From: Myxococcota bacterium
Lineage (GTDB): Bacteria; Myxococcota_A; UBA796; JAFGLY01
Assembly: GCA_024276675.1 (NCBI GenBank)
Contig: JAJRWT010000105.1
Span: 1 to 58,653 of the forward strand
Reading direction: 5' to 3'
DNA length: 58,653 bases
A program made the position numbers and the translations under genes. This document shows, one piece after another, positions 8,622 through 18,174 of the stretch (position 1 is the first letter of the stretch; the number at the start of each line of letters is the position of its first letter). The notes beneath the pieces are model-generated. The model was given only the letters and a program-made list of their open reading frames with translations, had not been told where the DNA came from and ran no database searches.

Positions 8622-11600
8622 ATGGAGCGCTCGAATTCCACGCGCCGTTTCCCCGCCACTCTGCTCCCTTCCAGCACCATCCAGGTGGGCACTTGCGGCC
8701 ATTGCCCCGGGTCGCTGCCGGCTGCTCCGCATTTCCGCAGGTACCCATGGCCAGGACACCTGGCCCTGTTCTTCCTGTTGTTGCTCACCTGCCCGGGTCT
8801 CCCCGCCTGTTTCGACAGCGGCGAAGACAAACCCGACAGCGGCTCGGCCGACTCACCCAACGCTTCAACGGACTCCACCGATGTACTGGACACCGCTGGC
8901 ACCGCTTCGGACCAGGATTCCCAGAGCTTCGAACCCGACGACCTGGACGAGGACCTGGACGGCTTCACTCCAGCCGAGGGAGATTGCGACGACACCGATC
9001 CCGACATCTACCCGGGGCATCGCGAGAGCTGTGACGGCATAGACAGCGACTGCGACGGGAGCGACGACTTCGATGGCTGGAACCAGGACTCCACGTGGGA
9101 AGGTGACATCTACCCCGAGATGTCGTCGGGTTGCCTGTGGTACCTGCCCGACAACGACGATGACGGTTTTGGAAACGCCGACCGTGCGCGCTGTACCTGC
9201 GAGGACCTCAGCTCCAGCGACCTGGTGGATACGACGTGGTTGCCCTCGCTCGACGACGAAGGCGAGAGCCTCCCCGTAGATTGCAACGACAACTGTGCCG
9301 CGGTGAACCCCGATGCCCTGGAAATATGTGACGGCGCTGACAACGATTGCGACGATCTCGTGGACGAACTGGAAGACTCGACGGATTCCGACTACCTGGA
9401 GCTGGTGGGAGCACTCACCTGGTACCTGGACGCCGATTCCGACGGGTACGGCGACGAGTCCGAATACCTGATCTCCTGCAGCGACCCTTCATGCAGCGAA
9501 TCCGACTCCGAGCCCGGGGGGGCCGATACCGCCTGCCCCCCGGCTGACACCGGGGACCCCGACCAGGACTGTTCCAACCCGGACACGGGTACGGCCGGCG
9601 TCCCGGCATACGTGTTGCACGACGATGGCCGGCCATTTGACTGCGACGATACCGATCCGGAGGTCAACCCGGCGGCCGATGAACTCTGCCGTGACGAAAT
9701 AGACAACGACTGCGACGGCCTGGTCAACGAAGACGACGCCGCGGACTCCCACACCTGGTATTTCGACGCCGACGGCGACGGCTCCGGGGATCCCGACTAC
9801 ACCAGGACCTCCTGTACCCAACCCGAGGGCTACATCTCCGAGGGAGGGGACTGCGACGACACCGACGACGATGTCTACCCTGGAGCCCCCGAGTACTGCA
9901 ACGAGCTGGATGACGACTGCGACGGCGAAATCGACGAAGGCGATGCCGTGGACGCTGAAACCTGGTACGCCGACTCCGACGCGGATTCATTCGGCGATCC
10001 CGACTCATCCACCAGCGCCTGCCTGCAACCCAGCGGCCACGTAGCGGATCAGGGCGACTGCGATGATGACGATCCCCTGGTGTTTCCCGGCAGCGACGAG
10101 TTCTGCGACGGTATCGACAACGATTGCGACGGTGAGATCGACGAAGATGACGCCCTGGACGCATCCTGGTGGTACCAGGACTCCGACATGGACGGCCACG
10201 GTCAGGGCTCCAGCCTGGAGGTCGCCTGTTACGCACCTCACGGGTACGTGGACAGCTCCGACGACTGCGACGACACCCGGGCCGACGTCTATCCCGGGGC
10301 AGACGAAATCTGTGATGGGGTGGACAACGATTGCGATGACCTGGTGGACGACTCCGATCTGGACGTTTCCGGGAGATCCCACTGGTATCGCGACTTCGAC
10401 GGAGATGGCTACGGATCTTCCGACTCGGGTGTGGACGAGGCCTGCATCAACCCCGACGGCTACGTCTCCAACGACGACGACTGCGACGACACCGATGCCG
10501 AGACCAACCCATCGGCCTCCGAGGTCTGCGACGGCAAGGACAACGACTGTGATGGCTACACCGATGACGAAGACTCCAGCACGACGGGCTTCTCCACCTG
10601 GTACCGTGACGCCGACGGCGATGGTTACGGTGATTTTACCGCGGATTCCGCCCTGGCCTGCGATGCGCCCCTTGGTTTCGTTGGGAATCACGAAGACTGT
10701 GACGATACGCGCTCGGATGTCTGCCCATCCTGCCTCGAGTACTGTGACGAATCAGACAATGACTGCGACGGTACAATAGACGAGGATGTGACCACCACGT
10801 TCTACCGAGACCGCGACGGAGACGGCTTTGGCGACACGGACCTGACCCAGGAAGCCTGCTCTTCACCCGAGGGCTACACGTCACAACCCGAAGACTGCGA
10901 CGACACCGATCCCAGCGCCAACCCCGGAGCCACAGAGTCATGCGACGAGCTGGACAATGACTGTGACGGAGTCGTGGATGAAGGCGTCACCAGTACCTTC
11001 TACGCCGATGCCGACAGCGACGGCTATGGCGACCCCTACAGCTCCACGGAGGCCTGCGATGCAGCTCCGGGCTACGTGGCGGACTCCGGTGACTGCGACG
11101 ATGGGGCCACATCCATCCATCCCGGGGCGGGAGAAGTATGCGACGGAGTCGACAACGACTGCGACGGACTCGTCGACGACGACGACGACCTCATCGGAGG
11201 ATTGCTGACCTGGTATCGTGATCTGGACGACGACGGCTACGGTGATCCTCTCACCACGATGGAACAATGTGAGCAGCCCGACGGCTACCTCTCCGACAAC
11301 AACGACTGCGACGACAGTGATCCCACCATCAATCCAGAGGCCTCCGAACTCTGCGATGGCTCGGACAACGACTGCGATGGAGCCGTGGATGAAGATGACG
11401 CCATCGACGCGGCGATCTGGTTCCTGGACGCAGACGGAGATGGCTACGCCGGTGCGGAGTACACCAGAGAAGCCTGCCTTCGGCCGGATTCCTATTTCTC
11501 CAGTGCCGACGACTGCAACGATGCAGCCGCCGACATACACCCCGGTGCCGAAGAAGTCTGTGACGACCTGGACAACGACTGCGACGGAGCAGTTGACGAC

Positions 11601-13298
11601 GACGACGACGGCCTTTCGGGTGGTGTGACCTGGTACCAGGACCGGGACGGCGACGGCTACGGCGACCCGGCATCCACCATCGAAGCCTGCAATGCGCCCG
11701 ACGGCTTCGTTGCGAATCTGCTGGACTGCAACGACCTGTCCTCAGCCATCAGCCCCGCCGCCGACGAAATCTGCGACGGACTCGACAATGACTGTGATGG
11801 CGCCGTGGACGACGATGACGACGTCCTGAGCGATCCCTACACCTGGTACGCCGATCACGACGGGGACGAATTCGGAGATCCCGCAATCCAGCAGGGAGCC
11901 TGCGAACAACCCCCGGGCTTCGTGGCCGATGACAACGACTGCGACGACTCCAACCCGGCGGTAAACCCATCCGCCAGCGAGTACTGTGACGATGTGGACA
12001 ACGACTGTGACGGTCTCACCGACGAAAGCGACTCCCTGGACGCCACCACCTGGTTCCTGGATGCCGACGGCGACGGCTATGCAGGGAACGACGGCTCCAC
12101 GGTTGCCTGTACGGCCCCTGACGGCTACCAGGCGTATTCCCTGGACTGCGATGATGCCTCCGCCAGCATCCACCCTGGAGCCGACGAGGCCTGTGACGGC
12201 ATCGACAACGACTGCGACGGCGCCATCGACGATGACGACATCGACTCGGTGCTGACCGGGACAACCACCTGGTACCTGGACCGGGATGGAGACGGTTACG
12301 GTGATATTGCCCACTCCACCGAAGCCTGCCAGCAACCCGACGGCTACTCTTCCACCGACACGGACTGTGATGACTTCGCATCCAGCATCAGCCCTGCCGC
12401 CGACGAGGTCTGCGACGGCGTGGACAACGACTGTGACGGAGCTGTGGACGACGACGACGTGGTGATGGACCCCATGACCTGGTACGCCGACACCGACCTG
12501 GATGGCTACGGAGATCCCGCGGTCACCATGGACTCCTGTTATTCAACGGAAGGATGGTTGGCCGATTCGAGTGATTGCGACGATGGCGACTCAGCCGTGA
12601 ATCCCGGAGCGGATGAATACTGTGACGGTATCGACAACGACTGCGACGGCGACATCGACGAGTCCAGCGCCCTGGACGCCAGCACGTGGTACATGGACCT
12701 GGATGGAGACGGTTTTGGGGGTGGCGACTGGTCAACAATGGCATGTGAACTTCCCTCGGGCTACTCGGCCAACTCCGCCGATTGCGATGACGGTGATGCC
12801 TCGGTGAACCCGTCCGCTGCAGAACTCTGCGACGACGGTATCGACAACGACTGCGACGGCGACATCGACGAATCCGATGCAATCGACGCGCCCACCTGGT
12901 ACCGCGACCTGGATTCCGACGGATACATCGATCTGGACAGCAGCACCAGGAGCTGCCTGCAACCCGACGGCTACCTGGACTCCACGGCAGAGGCCGATTG
13001 TCAGGACGAATACGACTACGTGCATCCGGGAGTCCTGGATTACTACGCTGCTCCCTACACCACGCCTGCGGGCGGCAGCAGCTACGACTACAACTGTGAC
13101 GGAAACGAAGAGCCCCTCTACGGTGTGGCTTGCCAGGATGGCTCTTGCGTGGATTTCTCCGCGGAGGGCTTCGCATACATGGCCACGGCACCTGAGTGCG
13201 GCAACACGGGAGGCGCAGTGGCCGATGGCAATTGTTTCACAGGCGAACTGGGTTGCAGCTACAGCTCTCCGACTCCGCTTGTCCAGGTGTGTCGCTGA
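8622..13298 (+). CDS. Giant MopE-like repeat lipoprotein (18 metal-binding units)
   Basis: 1558 aa. The start at 8622 is set by AAGGAG six bases upstream; an ATG at 8601 has none. A hydrophobic stretch (LALFFLLLLTC) leads to a lipobox-like LPAC (Cys63), although the 45-residue region before it is long for a signal peptide. From residue about 125 the protein is 18 tandem units of DCDDxDPxIxPGAxExCDGxDNDCDGxVDE followed by a spacer of xTWYxDxDGDGYGDPxxxxxAC. A degenerate 19th unit and a Cys-rich cap (YDYNCDGNEE...CGNTGG...C...GC...QVC) close it, as in other MopE-like proteins. Acidic loops suggest Ca2+ or Cu binding at the cell surface. First gene of an operon with the 13315, 14205 and 16268 genes. 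Confidence 0.85.
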   Translation: MERSNSTRRFPATLLPSSTIQVGTCGHCPGSLPAAPHFRRYPWPGHLALFFLLLLTCPGLPACFDSGEDKPDSGSADSPNASTDSTDVLDTAGTASDQDSQSFEPDDLDEDLDGFTPAEGDCDDTDPDIYPGHRESCDGIDSDCDGSDDFDGWNQDSTWEGDIYPEMSSGCLWYLPDNDDDGFGNADRARCTCEDLSSSDLVDTTWLPSLDDEGESLPVDCNDNCAAVNPDALEICDGADNDCDDLVDELEDSTDSDYLELVGALTWYLDADSDGYGDESEYLISCSDPSCSESDSEPGGADTACPPADTGDPDQDCSNPDTGTAGVPAYVLHDDGRPFDCDDTDPEVNPAADELCRDEIDNDCDGLVNEDDAADSHTWYFDADGDGSGDPDYTRTSCTQPEGYISEGGDCDDTDDDVYPGAPEYCNELDDDCDGEIDEGDAVDAETWYADSDADSFGDPDSSTSACLQPSGHVADQGDCDDDDPLVFPGSDEFCDGIDNDCDGEIDEDDALDASWWYQDSDMDGHGQGSSLEVACYAPHGYVDSSDDCDDTRADVYPGADEICDGVDNDCDDLVDDSDLDVSGRSHWYRDFDGDGYGSSDSGVDEACINPDGYVSNDDDCDDTDAETNPSASEVCDGKDNDCDGYTDDEDSSTTGFSTWYRDADGDGYGDFTADSALACDAPLGFVGNHEDCDDTRSDVCPSCLEYCDESDNDCDGTIDEDVTTTFYRDRDGDGFGDTDLTQEACSSPEGYTSQPEDCDDTDPSANPGATESCDELDNDCDGVVDEGVTSTFYADADSDGYGDPYSSTEACDAAPGYVADSGDCDDGATSIHPGAGEVCDGVDNDCDGLVDDDDDLIGGLLTWYRDLDDDGYGDPLTTMEQCEQPDGYLSDNNDCDDSDPTINPEASELCDGSDNDCDGAVDEDDAIDAAIWFLDADGDGYAGAEYTREACLRPDSYFSSADDCNDAAADIHPGAEEVCDDLDNDCDGAVDDDDDGLSGGVTWYQDRDGDGYGDPASTIEACNAPDGFVANLLDCNDLSSAISPAADEICDGLDNDCDGAVDDDDDVLSDPYTWYADHDGDEFGDPAIQQGACEQPPGFVADDNDCDDSNPAVNPSASEYCDDVDNDCDGLTDESDSLDATTWFLDADGDGYAGNDGSTVACTAPDGYQAYSLDCDDASASIHPGADEACDGIDNDCDGAIDDDDIDSVLTGTTTWYLDRDGDGYGDIAHSTEACQQPDGYSSTDTDCDDFASSISPAADEVCDGVDNDCDGAVDDDDVVMDPMTWYADTDLDGYGDPAVTMDSCYSTEGWLADSSDCDDGDSAVNPGADEYCDGIDNDCDGDIDESSALDASTWYMDLDGDGFGGGDWSTMACELPSGYSANSADCDDGDASVNPSAAELCDDGIDNDCDGDIDESDAIDAPTWYRDLDSDGYIDLDSSTRSCLQPDGYLDSTAEADCQDEYDYVHPGVLDYYAAPYTTPAGGSSYDYNCDGNEEPLYGVACQDGSCVDFSAEGFAYMATAPECGNTGGAVADGNCFTGELGCSYSSPTPLVQVCR
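11511..12779 (+). repeat. Two tandem copies of a three-unit higher-order repeat inside the MopE-like gene
   Basis: Units 12-14 (11511-12143, 633 bp) and units 15-17 (12144-12779, 636 bp) match in order. First units share IHPGAxE, second units share ISPAADE with AVDDDD, and third units share VNPxAxEYCD with xLDAxTW. Units 10 and 11 (from 11091) look like the first and third members of an older copy. This shows that the array grew by duplication of three-unit blocks. Confidence 0.75.
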
Positions 13299-13314
13299 AC
13301 CACGGAAACTGACA

Positions 13315-14211
13315 GTGCCCCGACATCTTCCCACCACATCTCCAAGATTGGCCTCACGTTTCGTGGGTTTCCTCGTGCTTTTGTGCCTGCTCTTTGTGCC
13401 ATCGCCCTCATCTGCCCGCTGCCCCTCCGAATCTGGCGAAATCTCTGCTGCGCTCAACGATGCCATGGATGCCTTTTCCGCCAAGCAGCTCGATCTGGTG
13501 GAACGTATGTATGCGCGAGCGAACTACCTCCTGGAGTGCCTGGGCGAGGTCCTGGAGCCTCGGGTTGTCGCGGAATACTACCGCCTGCTGGGCCTGAGAG
13601 CCTTCCTGGGCAGGGAACCCCAGCAGGCCCGATCCTACTTCCACTACGCCTGGCAGATCCTTCCCGACTATCAGTGGCCGGAGTCGCTCCTGCCCATGGG
13701 CCATCCGGTCAGGAAGTACTGGAATGAGGCCGCGAAACTGCCTCCGGACGAGCTGGAACATGTGGATGTCCCCAAGGGGATGAACATGTTCGTAGACGGC
13801 CAACAGACAGAACTTCGGCCCGTGGGGAGACCGGTGATCATGCAGTTGACAACCAGAGACGGCTCCTTCCAGTGGAACGGTATTCTGCGTGCGGGTTCAG
13901 ACCTGCCATTCGCCATACACCAGCACCAGAAGAACCGCGTGGCCAGGTTCCTGTTCAAGGGTGCGGGAGGGATGGCCCTCGTGTCCGCGGGATTCTGGAC
14001 CGCCACCTTCGTCTACGGGCAACGAATGCAAACCTTTGCAGACAACATCCAGTCGGGGGACGAGCCCGGGAGCGACTGGGTGGACTTCGGCTCCCAGGAA
14101 GAAGCCAGGCAAGCATTCCAGACCAGCAACCAACTGTTTCTTTGGGCCCAGGTCACCACCGGCCTGTCTTCGGGGCTGGCCGTGGGTGGAGTGGTGGTGC
14201 GGAAATGGTAG
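13315..14211 (+). CDS. Exported membrane protein with helical repeat and PEGA-like domain
   Basis: A GTG start at 13315 directly precedes a signal peptide (FVGFLVLLCLLFVPSPSSA) and comes 16 bp after the previous stop. The 298-aa product has a TPR-like helical part (residues about 40-135, with ARSYFHYAWQILPDY), a PEGA-like strand block (VPKGMNMFVDGQQ, about 155-185), and two hydrophobic segments near the end (GMALVSAGFWTATFVYG; TTGLSSGLAVGGVVV). This architecture is common in Myxococcota proteins of unknown function. The middle part resembles the 6205 product. It overlaps the kinase gene by 7 bp, so both are likely translated together; the exported domain could be the kinase's sensing partner (inference). 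Confidence 0.65.
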   Translation: MPRHLPTTSPRLASRFVGFLVLLCLLFVPSPSSARCPSESGEISAALNDAMDAFSAKQLDLVERMYARANYLLECLGEVLEPRVVAEYYRLLGLRAFLGREPQQARSYFHYAWQILPDYQWPESLLPMGHPVRKYWNEAAKLPPDELEHVDVPKGMNMFVDGQQTELRPVGRPVIMQLTTRDGSFQWNGILRAGSDLPFAIHQHQKNRVARFLFKGAGGMALVSAGFWTATFVYGQRMQTFADNIQSGDEPGSDWVDFGSQEEARQAFQTSNQLFLWAQVTTGLSSGLAVGGVVVRKW

Positions 14212-16271
14212 GATCTGGCGAGTACCTGGTTCTGGGTCTCATCGGCAAGGGGGGGTTTGGCGAGGTCTACAAGGCGCGCTATACCGGTGAGGGCGGCTTC
14301 TCGCGCATAGTGGCGCTCAAAATCCTCAAACCAGCCAGAATCGCAGGTAGGGAAATACAGCAGATATCGTCCCGGCTTCGGGATGAAGCTCGTCTCCTGG
14401 GTCTGCTGCATCACCAGAACATCGTACACGTCGACCGCCTGGTGCGCCTCAATGGCCTCTGGACCATCGTGATGGAATACGTGGAGGGACTCAACCTGAA
14501 GCAGCTCATGGCCTTTGAGCAAATCCCGGCACCATGTGCCCTCAAGATCGCCAAGGACGTAGCCCTGGCTCTCCACACCGCCCACACTGCCCATGGACTG
14601 GACGGCCGGCCCCTCGGGCTTTTGCATCGCGACATAAAACCCGCCAACATCCAGATCACCATCCACGGTGGCGTGAAGGTCCTGGACTTCGGCATTGCCA
14701 AGGCATGCTTCTCACAACGAGAAGCCAAGAGCGAAAACCTGCTCATGGGAACCCGGCGCTTCATGGCTCCGGAGCGCGCCTGGAACGTGGACACCCCGGC
14801 CGGAGACATCTACTCCCTGGGCCTGGTCCTGCTCCAGATGTTGACACACGGCTCATCCGCCAGGCTGGGCCCCCTCACGTGCAACTGCCCAGCCGACAAG
14901 GGAAGAATAGAGAAACTGCTGGGAGTCGGAGCGAGGGAATTGCTCCATCCGGGACTGGTGGAACTCCTGGCCGGGATGTTGAACGCCGAACACCAAGAGA
15001 GGCCAACTGCCCAGGAGTTTGTACGCCGCTGTGAAACCATACGGCGCGAATTGCAAGGACCGCCTTTCAATGATTGGGCCACCTCCAGGGTGAAGGACAT
15101 CCTCTCCCGGTTGGAACCGCTACCCAAGAGCGAAATGGAGGGGGTCTATCTGTCCGCGGAATATGCCGACAGCCAGAACAGTCTCATCCACCAACCAGCT
15201 TTGGCTGGCTCTTCGCCCAACTGGCGGAACGATGGGGCAGGGAACCCTGTCTACCCCCGGGAACAGGACACCAGCGATCAGGACACCACCGCCAAGGGAC
15301 CACCACCAACTACTTTTTCCAGAATCGGTCCCAACCGTGTGGAGCAGCCCGGCAGCCCTGAAATGTCCTCTCACCGGGATGAATCCCCGGCATCGGAAAG
15401 CACGGGCGACTCCGCCGGCTACCACCACCCACCCAGGAGCCAACAAGAACATCCCCCGGCACGGGCGACTCTTCACGAGGAAGGGCCGGCAGTCATGGGC
15501 TCTACGGGATCCAACGCCCGTTTTCCCCATGTATGGCCAGTGCTCTTCTTCATCCTGGCCATGTTGGCCCTCTCTCTGGTATTCATCCTCTACTACCACC
15601 GGTCTGATGAGTCTCTTGTACATCTCCAAGCGCCTGGAACTCCTGGCCTGACCCGCCAGGAGCCCTCCACGGCCAGCACAGGCCGATCCATCCCGACCGG
15701 AACGCAAGTGCTGGAGACCCGGGGGGGAGACAGCCCGGGGCCACAGCCTGCTGCCGCCCCCCACTCCAGGGCTTCCCTGGTTTCCAGCCCCAAGACCAGC
15801 CCCGCCCCCACTGTGCAGGGCAAAGACCGGGAAGCTGCCCATTCTGCGGGAGCTTCCTCATCTGCCAAGGAGTCGAGTTCCAGGGTCGATGCTCCCACAT
15901 CTCCAGCGGCCATCGAAACGAAGACCGCCTCCCGGACCAAGCAAACCGAACCTGGAGCCGGTTCCTCCCTTGAAGGAGCACACAGCCAGGATCCAGCCTC
16001 TTCAACCAGCACCCGCGACTACACGGCCCCTGAAGCCCTCCCCCCCAACCAATCCCTTGTGAAGGTCACGGGAGGGGCCACCTCGGTTCTACTCAAGGGA
16101 GCCTCGGGAAAGGAATACACGGGGAACAGCTTTGTGCCACCTGGCAGCTACAAGGGGCTGGCCTATTTCAAAGAATTCCCCGAACCGGTGGAATTCAGCT
16201 TCCGCGTGAATGCCGGCATAGACATCACCGTACACTGCGATGCGGTGTTCGTGAGCTGCGACGTAGAATGA
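14205..16271 (+). CDS. Transmembrane Ser/Thr protein kinase with periplasmic C-terminal module
   Basis: A 688-aa eukaryote-like (PknB-type) kinase. The start at 14205 overlaps the previous stop. Kinase features are complete: G-loop GKGGFGEVYKA (14-24), Lys39 in VALK, HRDIKPAN (141-148), DFG (161-163), APE, and the D.YSLG motif. A low-complexity linker rich in Ser, Pro and Thr follows. One transmembrane helix lies near residue 445-467 (VLFFILAMLALSLVFILYY), then a long Pro/Ser/Ala-rich periplasmic stretch. The final 75 residues form a beta-rich PEGA-like module ending in CDAVFVSCDVE. The kinase at 29123 has the same plan and the same C-D-A-x4-C ending. It probably couples an envelope signal to cytoplasmic phosphorylation. 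Confidence 0.9.
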   Translation: MVGSGEYLVLGLIGKGGFGEVYKARYTGEGGFSRIVALKILKPARIAGREIQQISSRLRDEARLLGLLHHQNIVHVDRLVRLNGLWTIVMEYVEGLNLKQLMAFEQIPAPCALKIAKDVALALHTAHTAHGLDGRPLGLLHRDIKPANIQITIHGGVKVLDFGIAKACFSQREAKSENLLMGTRRFMAPERAWNVDTPAGDIYSLGLVLLQMLTHGSSARLGPLTCNCPADKGRIEKLLGVGARELLHPGLVELLAGMLNAEHQERPTAQEFVRRCETIRRELQGPPFNDWATSRVKDILSRLEPLPKSEMEGVYLSAEYADSQNSLIHQPALAGSSPNWRNDGAGNPVYPREQDTSDQDTTAKGPPPTTFSRIGPNRVEQPGSPEMSSHRDESPASESTGDSAGYHHPPRSQQEHPPARATLHEEGPAVMGSTGSNARFPHVWPVLFFILAMLALSLVFILYYHRSDESLVHLQAPGTPGLTRQEPSTASTGRSIPTGTQVLETRGGDSPGPQPAAAPHSRASLVSSPKTSPAPTVQGKDREAAHSAGASSSAKESSSRVDAPTSPAAIETKTASRTKQTEPGAGSSLEGAHSQDPASSTSTRDYTAPEALPPNQSLVKVTGGATSVLLKGASGKEYTGNSFVPPGSYKGLAYFKEFPEPVEFSFRVNAGIDITVHCDAVFVSCDVE

Positions 16272-18160
16272 ACCTCCAACACCTGATCGACCTGCGACCA
16301 TACGGCATCCTCACCCGGGCCAGACCCTTGCTGGTCTGTTCCCTGTGTTCCGCCATGGCCTGCAATCTCTATTCGGCCCAGCGAATCGACGAAATCCTCG
16401 ATCCCGACGGCGACGGCGCCATGTGGCCCTACGACTGCGACGACACCGATCCCCTCGTGGACGACAGCACCTCCACCTGGTACCTGGACCAGGACGGCGA
16501 TGGCTTTGGCGATCCGGATCCGCTCATGACCGTGGAACAGCAGTGCCATCCTCCCCAAGGCTATGTCTCCAACGACCTGGACTGTGACGACTCCGACCCT
16601 GACGTAAATCCCGGGCTCCTGGAAGAAGACTTCGAATGCGATGCCAAGGACAACGACTGCAACGGCGAAAAGGACGACGGCCTGGCCTGTCGTCTCCTGG
16701 GCGTCCGGCACCTGGACAGCGATGCGGACTTCAAGCTCACAGGCACCACCGCCAACGAGCGCGCCGGCTACGTGGTGGCGTCGGTTGGAGATGTCCTGGA
16801 AAACGCCTACCCGGACTTCCTGGTGGCCGCGCCGTCCCGCGCTTCCGGCTCCCTGGACTCCGTGGGCGCCGTGTACCTGGTTGACGGGCTGCGGCTCCTG
16901 AACCTGTGGGAGAGCAACGGCGACTTCGGCGCCGACGGGCAGTTGGAGCAGATGGCGGACATCTACATGGAGGGCAACAGGGAAGGCGAGCACCTGGGCT
17001 ATTCCATGCTGGGAGGCAACGGCGGCAGTACTGCTGTGGACTACAACGGTGACGGGATCGCAGATCTCGTGCTTGGAGCCCCTTTCCTCGGAGAACCAGA
17101 CTCATTCGGAGAGGCCCACGTCTACCTTGGAGGCCAGGAACTGGACACTTCCGCCCCCCATGCCACACTCCAAGGACTGGAAGAGGGGGATCTTGCCGGT
17201 TGCTCCCTGGCTTCTCCGGGCGACCTGGATTCCGACGGACGTGACGAAATCCTCGTGGGCGCCATGGACTGGGGGGCGCTGGACCAGGGCATCGTGGCTG
17301 TATTCGCCGGGAGTTCCACCGGAGCAGCGACTCCGGAGCCCGTGGCACTCTACCATGGAGCTACGGATGGAGAATCGGCGGGATCTGCCATCTCACAGGC
17401 TGGCGACATATCCGGCAGCGGGCAGCCCTATGTCCTGGTAGGCGCCAGCGCGGCAATTGTCGATGGCGAACGTCGTGGGCTCGCCTACATTCTCCCCATG
17501 CAGGCATCATGGCACCTGGGCCAGTTGGAGCCGGTTGAACTTGAGCTGGCTGACGAAGCAACTCCTTTGACCGGCGAGGCGGATGGAGACGAGGCGGGCT
17601 TTTCCGTCTGCATCGTAGGTGATGCCAATGCCGACGGCTACCAGGACATGTTGGTGGGCGCCCCGGAAGCAGACGGCACCGGCAGCAACGGGGGCATAGA
17701 CCAGGGCAACGTGTACCTGGTCCTGGGCAGCACCATCTTCGATTCCAACGTGTTGGAGCGCAGCCTGGCCGACGCCGAGACCATTTTCGAAGGGACCGCC
17801 GAGGGCGAGCTTGCAGGCAGCTCCCTCTCTACCGTGGGCGATGTTGACGGCGACGGAGCCGACGACTTCGTCATCGGCGCCAAGGCCAACGGCACTGCAA
17901 ATGTCTCGTTCAGGGACGAGGGTTACGTCTACCTGCTATACGATGTCCAGAGCGGCACAGTCCCCCTGTCGGAAGCTCCCTTGATGGTCGTGGGGGAGCA
18001 GAAGGACGACCAGGTGGGCGCTTCTCTATCCCACCTGGGCACCTTGCCGTGGATCCAGCAACAAGAGGCCCTCACATTCCTGATTATGGGAGCACCGGGT
18101 GAAGACAGCGCCGGAACAGATGCCGGAGCTGCCTACATTTTCGGTATTGGCGGCGATTGA
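16268..18160 (+). CDS. FG-GAP repeat lipoprotein with MopE-like motifs
   Basis: A 630-aa lipoprotein, last gene of the operon; ATGA overlap with the kinase stop. The signal segment is LLVCSLCSAMAC with lipobox Cys32. Residues about 45-140 hold DCDDTDP and DNDCNG metal-binding units. The rest is FG-GAP/integrin-alpha-like blades (DYNGDGIADLVLGAPF, DANADGYQDMLVGAPE, DVDGDGADDFVIGA) expected to fold as a calcium-stabilised beta-propeller. It is very similar in plan to the 4442 product. Being co-transcribed with a membrane kinase and a giant calcium-motif lipoprotein suggests a surface adhesion or sensing complex, which is inference. Confidence 0.8.
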   Translation: MNLQHLIDLRPYGILTRARPLLVCSLCSAMACNLYSAQRIDEILDPDGDGAMWPYDCDDTDPLVDDSTSTWYLDQDGDGFGDPDPLMTVEQQCHPPQGYVSNDLDCDDSDPDVNPGLLEEDFECDAKDNDCNGEKDDGLACRLLGVRHLDSDADFKLTGTTANERAGYVVASVGDVLENAYPDFLVAAPSRASGSLDSVGAVYLVDGLRLLNLWESNGDFGADGQLEQMADIYMEGNREGEHLGYSMLGGNGGSTAVDYNGDGIADLVLGAPFLGEPDSFGEAHVYLGGQELDTSAPHATLQGLEEGDLAGCSLASPGDLDSDGRDEILVGAMDWGALDQGIVAVFAGSSTGAATPEPVALYHGATDGESAGSAISQAGDISGSGQPYVLVGASAAIVDGERRGLAYILPMQASWHLGQLEPVELELADEATPLTGEADGDEAGFSVCIVGDANADGYQDMLVGAPEADGTGSNGGIDQGNVYLVLGSTIFDSNVLERSLADAETIFEGTAEGELAGSSLSTVGDVDGDGADDFVIGAKANGTANVSFRDEGYVYLLYDVQSGTVPLSEAPLMVVGEQKDDQVGASLSHLGTLPWIQQQEALTFLIMGAPGEDSAGTDAGAAYIFGIGGD

Positions 18161-18174
18161 ACCAGTTTCACGTG

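Noticed and set aside
8980..13050. Regular direct repeats that could suggest a CRISPR array
   Set aside because: The periodicity is in codons of one open reading frame with variable spacers under protein constraint, and no cas gene is present.
9724..13191. Several Arg- or Val-rich minus-strand frames opposite the MopE-like gene
   Set aside because: They mirror the repetitive coding strand (GAC and TGC codons read backwards) and contain no family motif or ribosome site.
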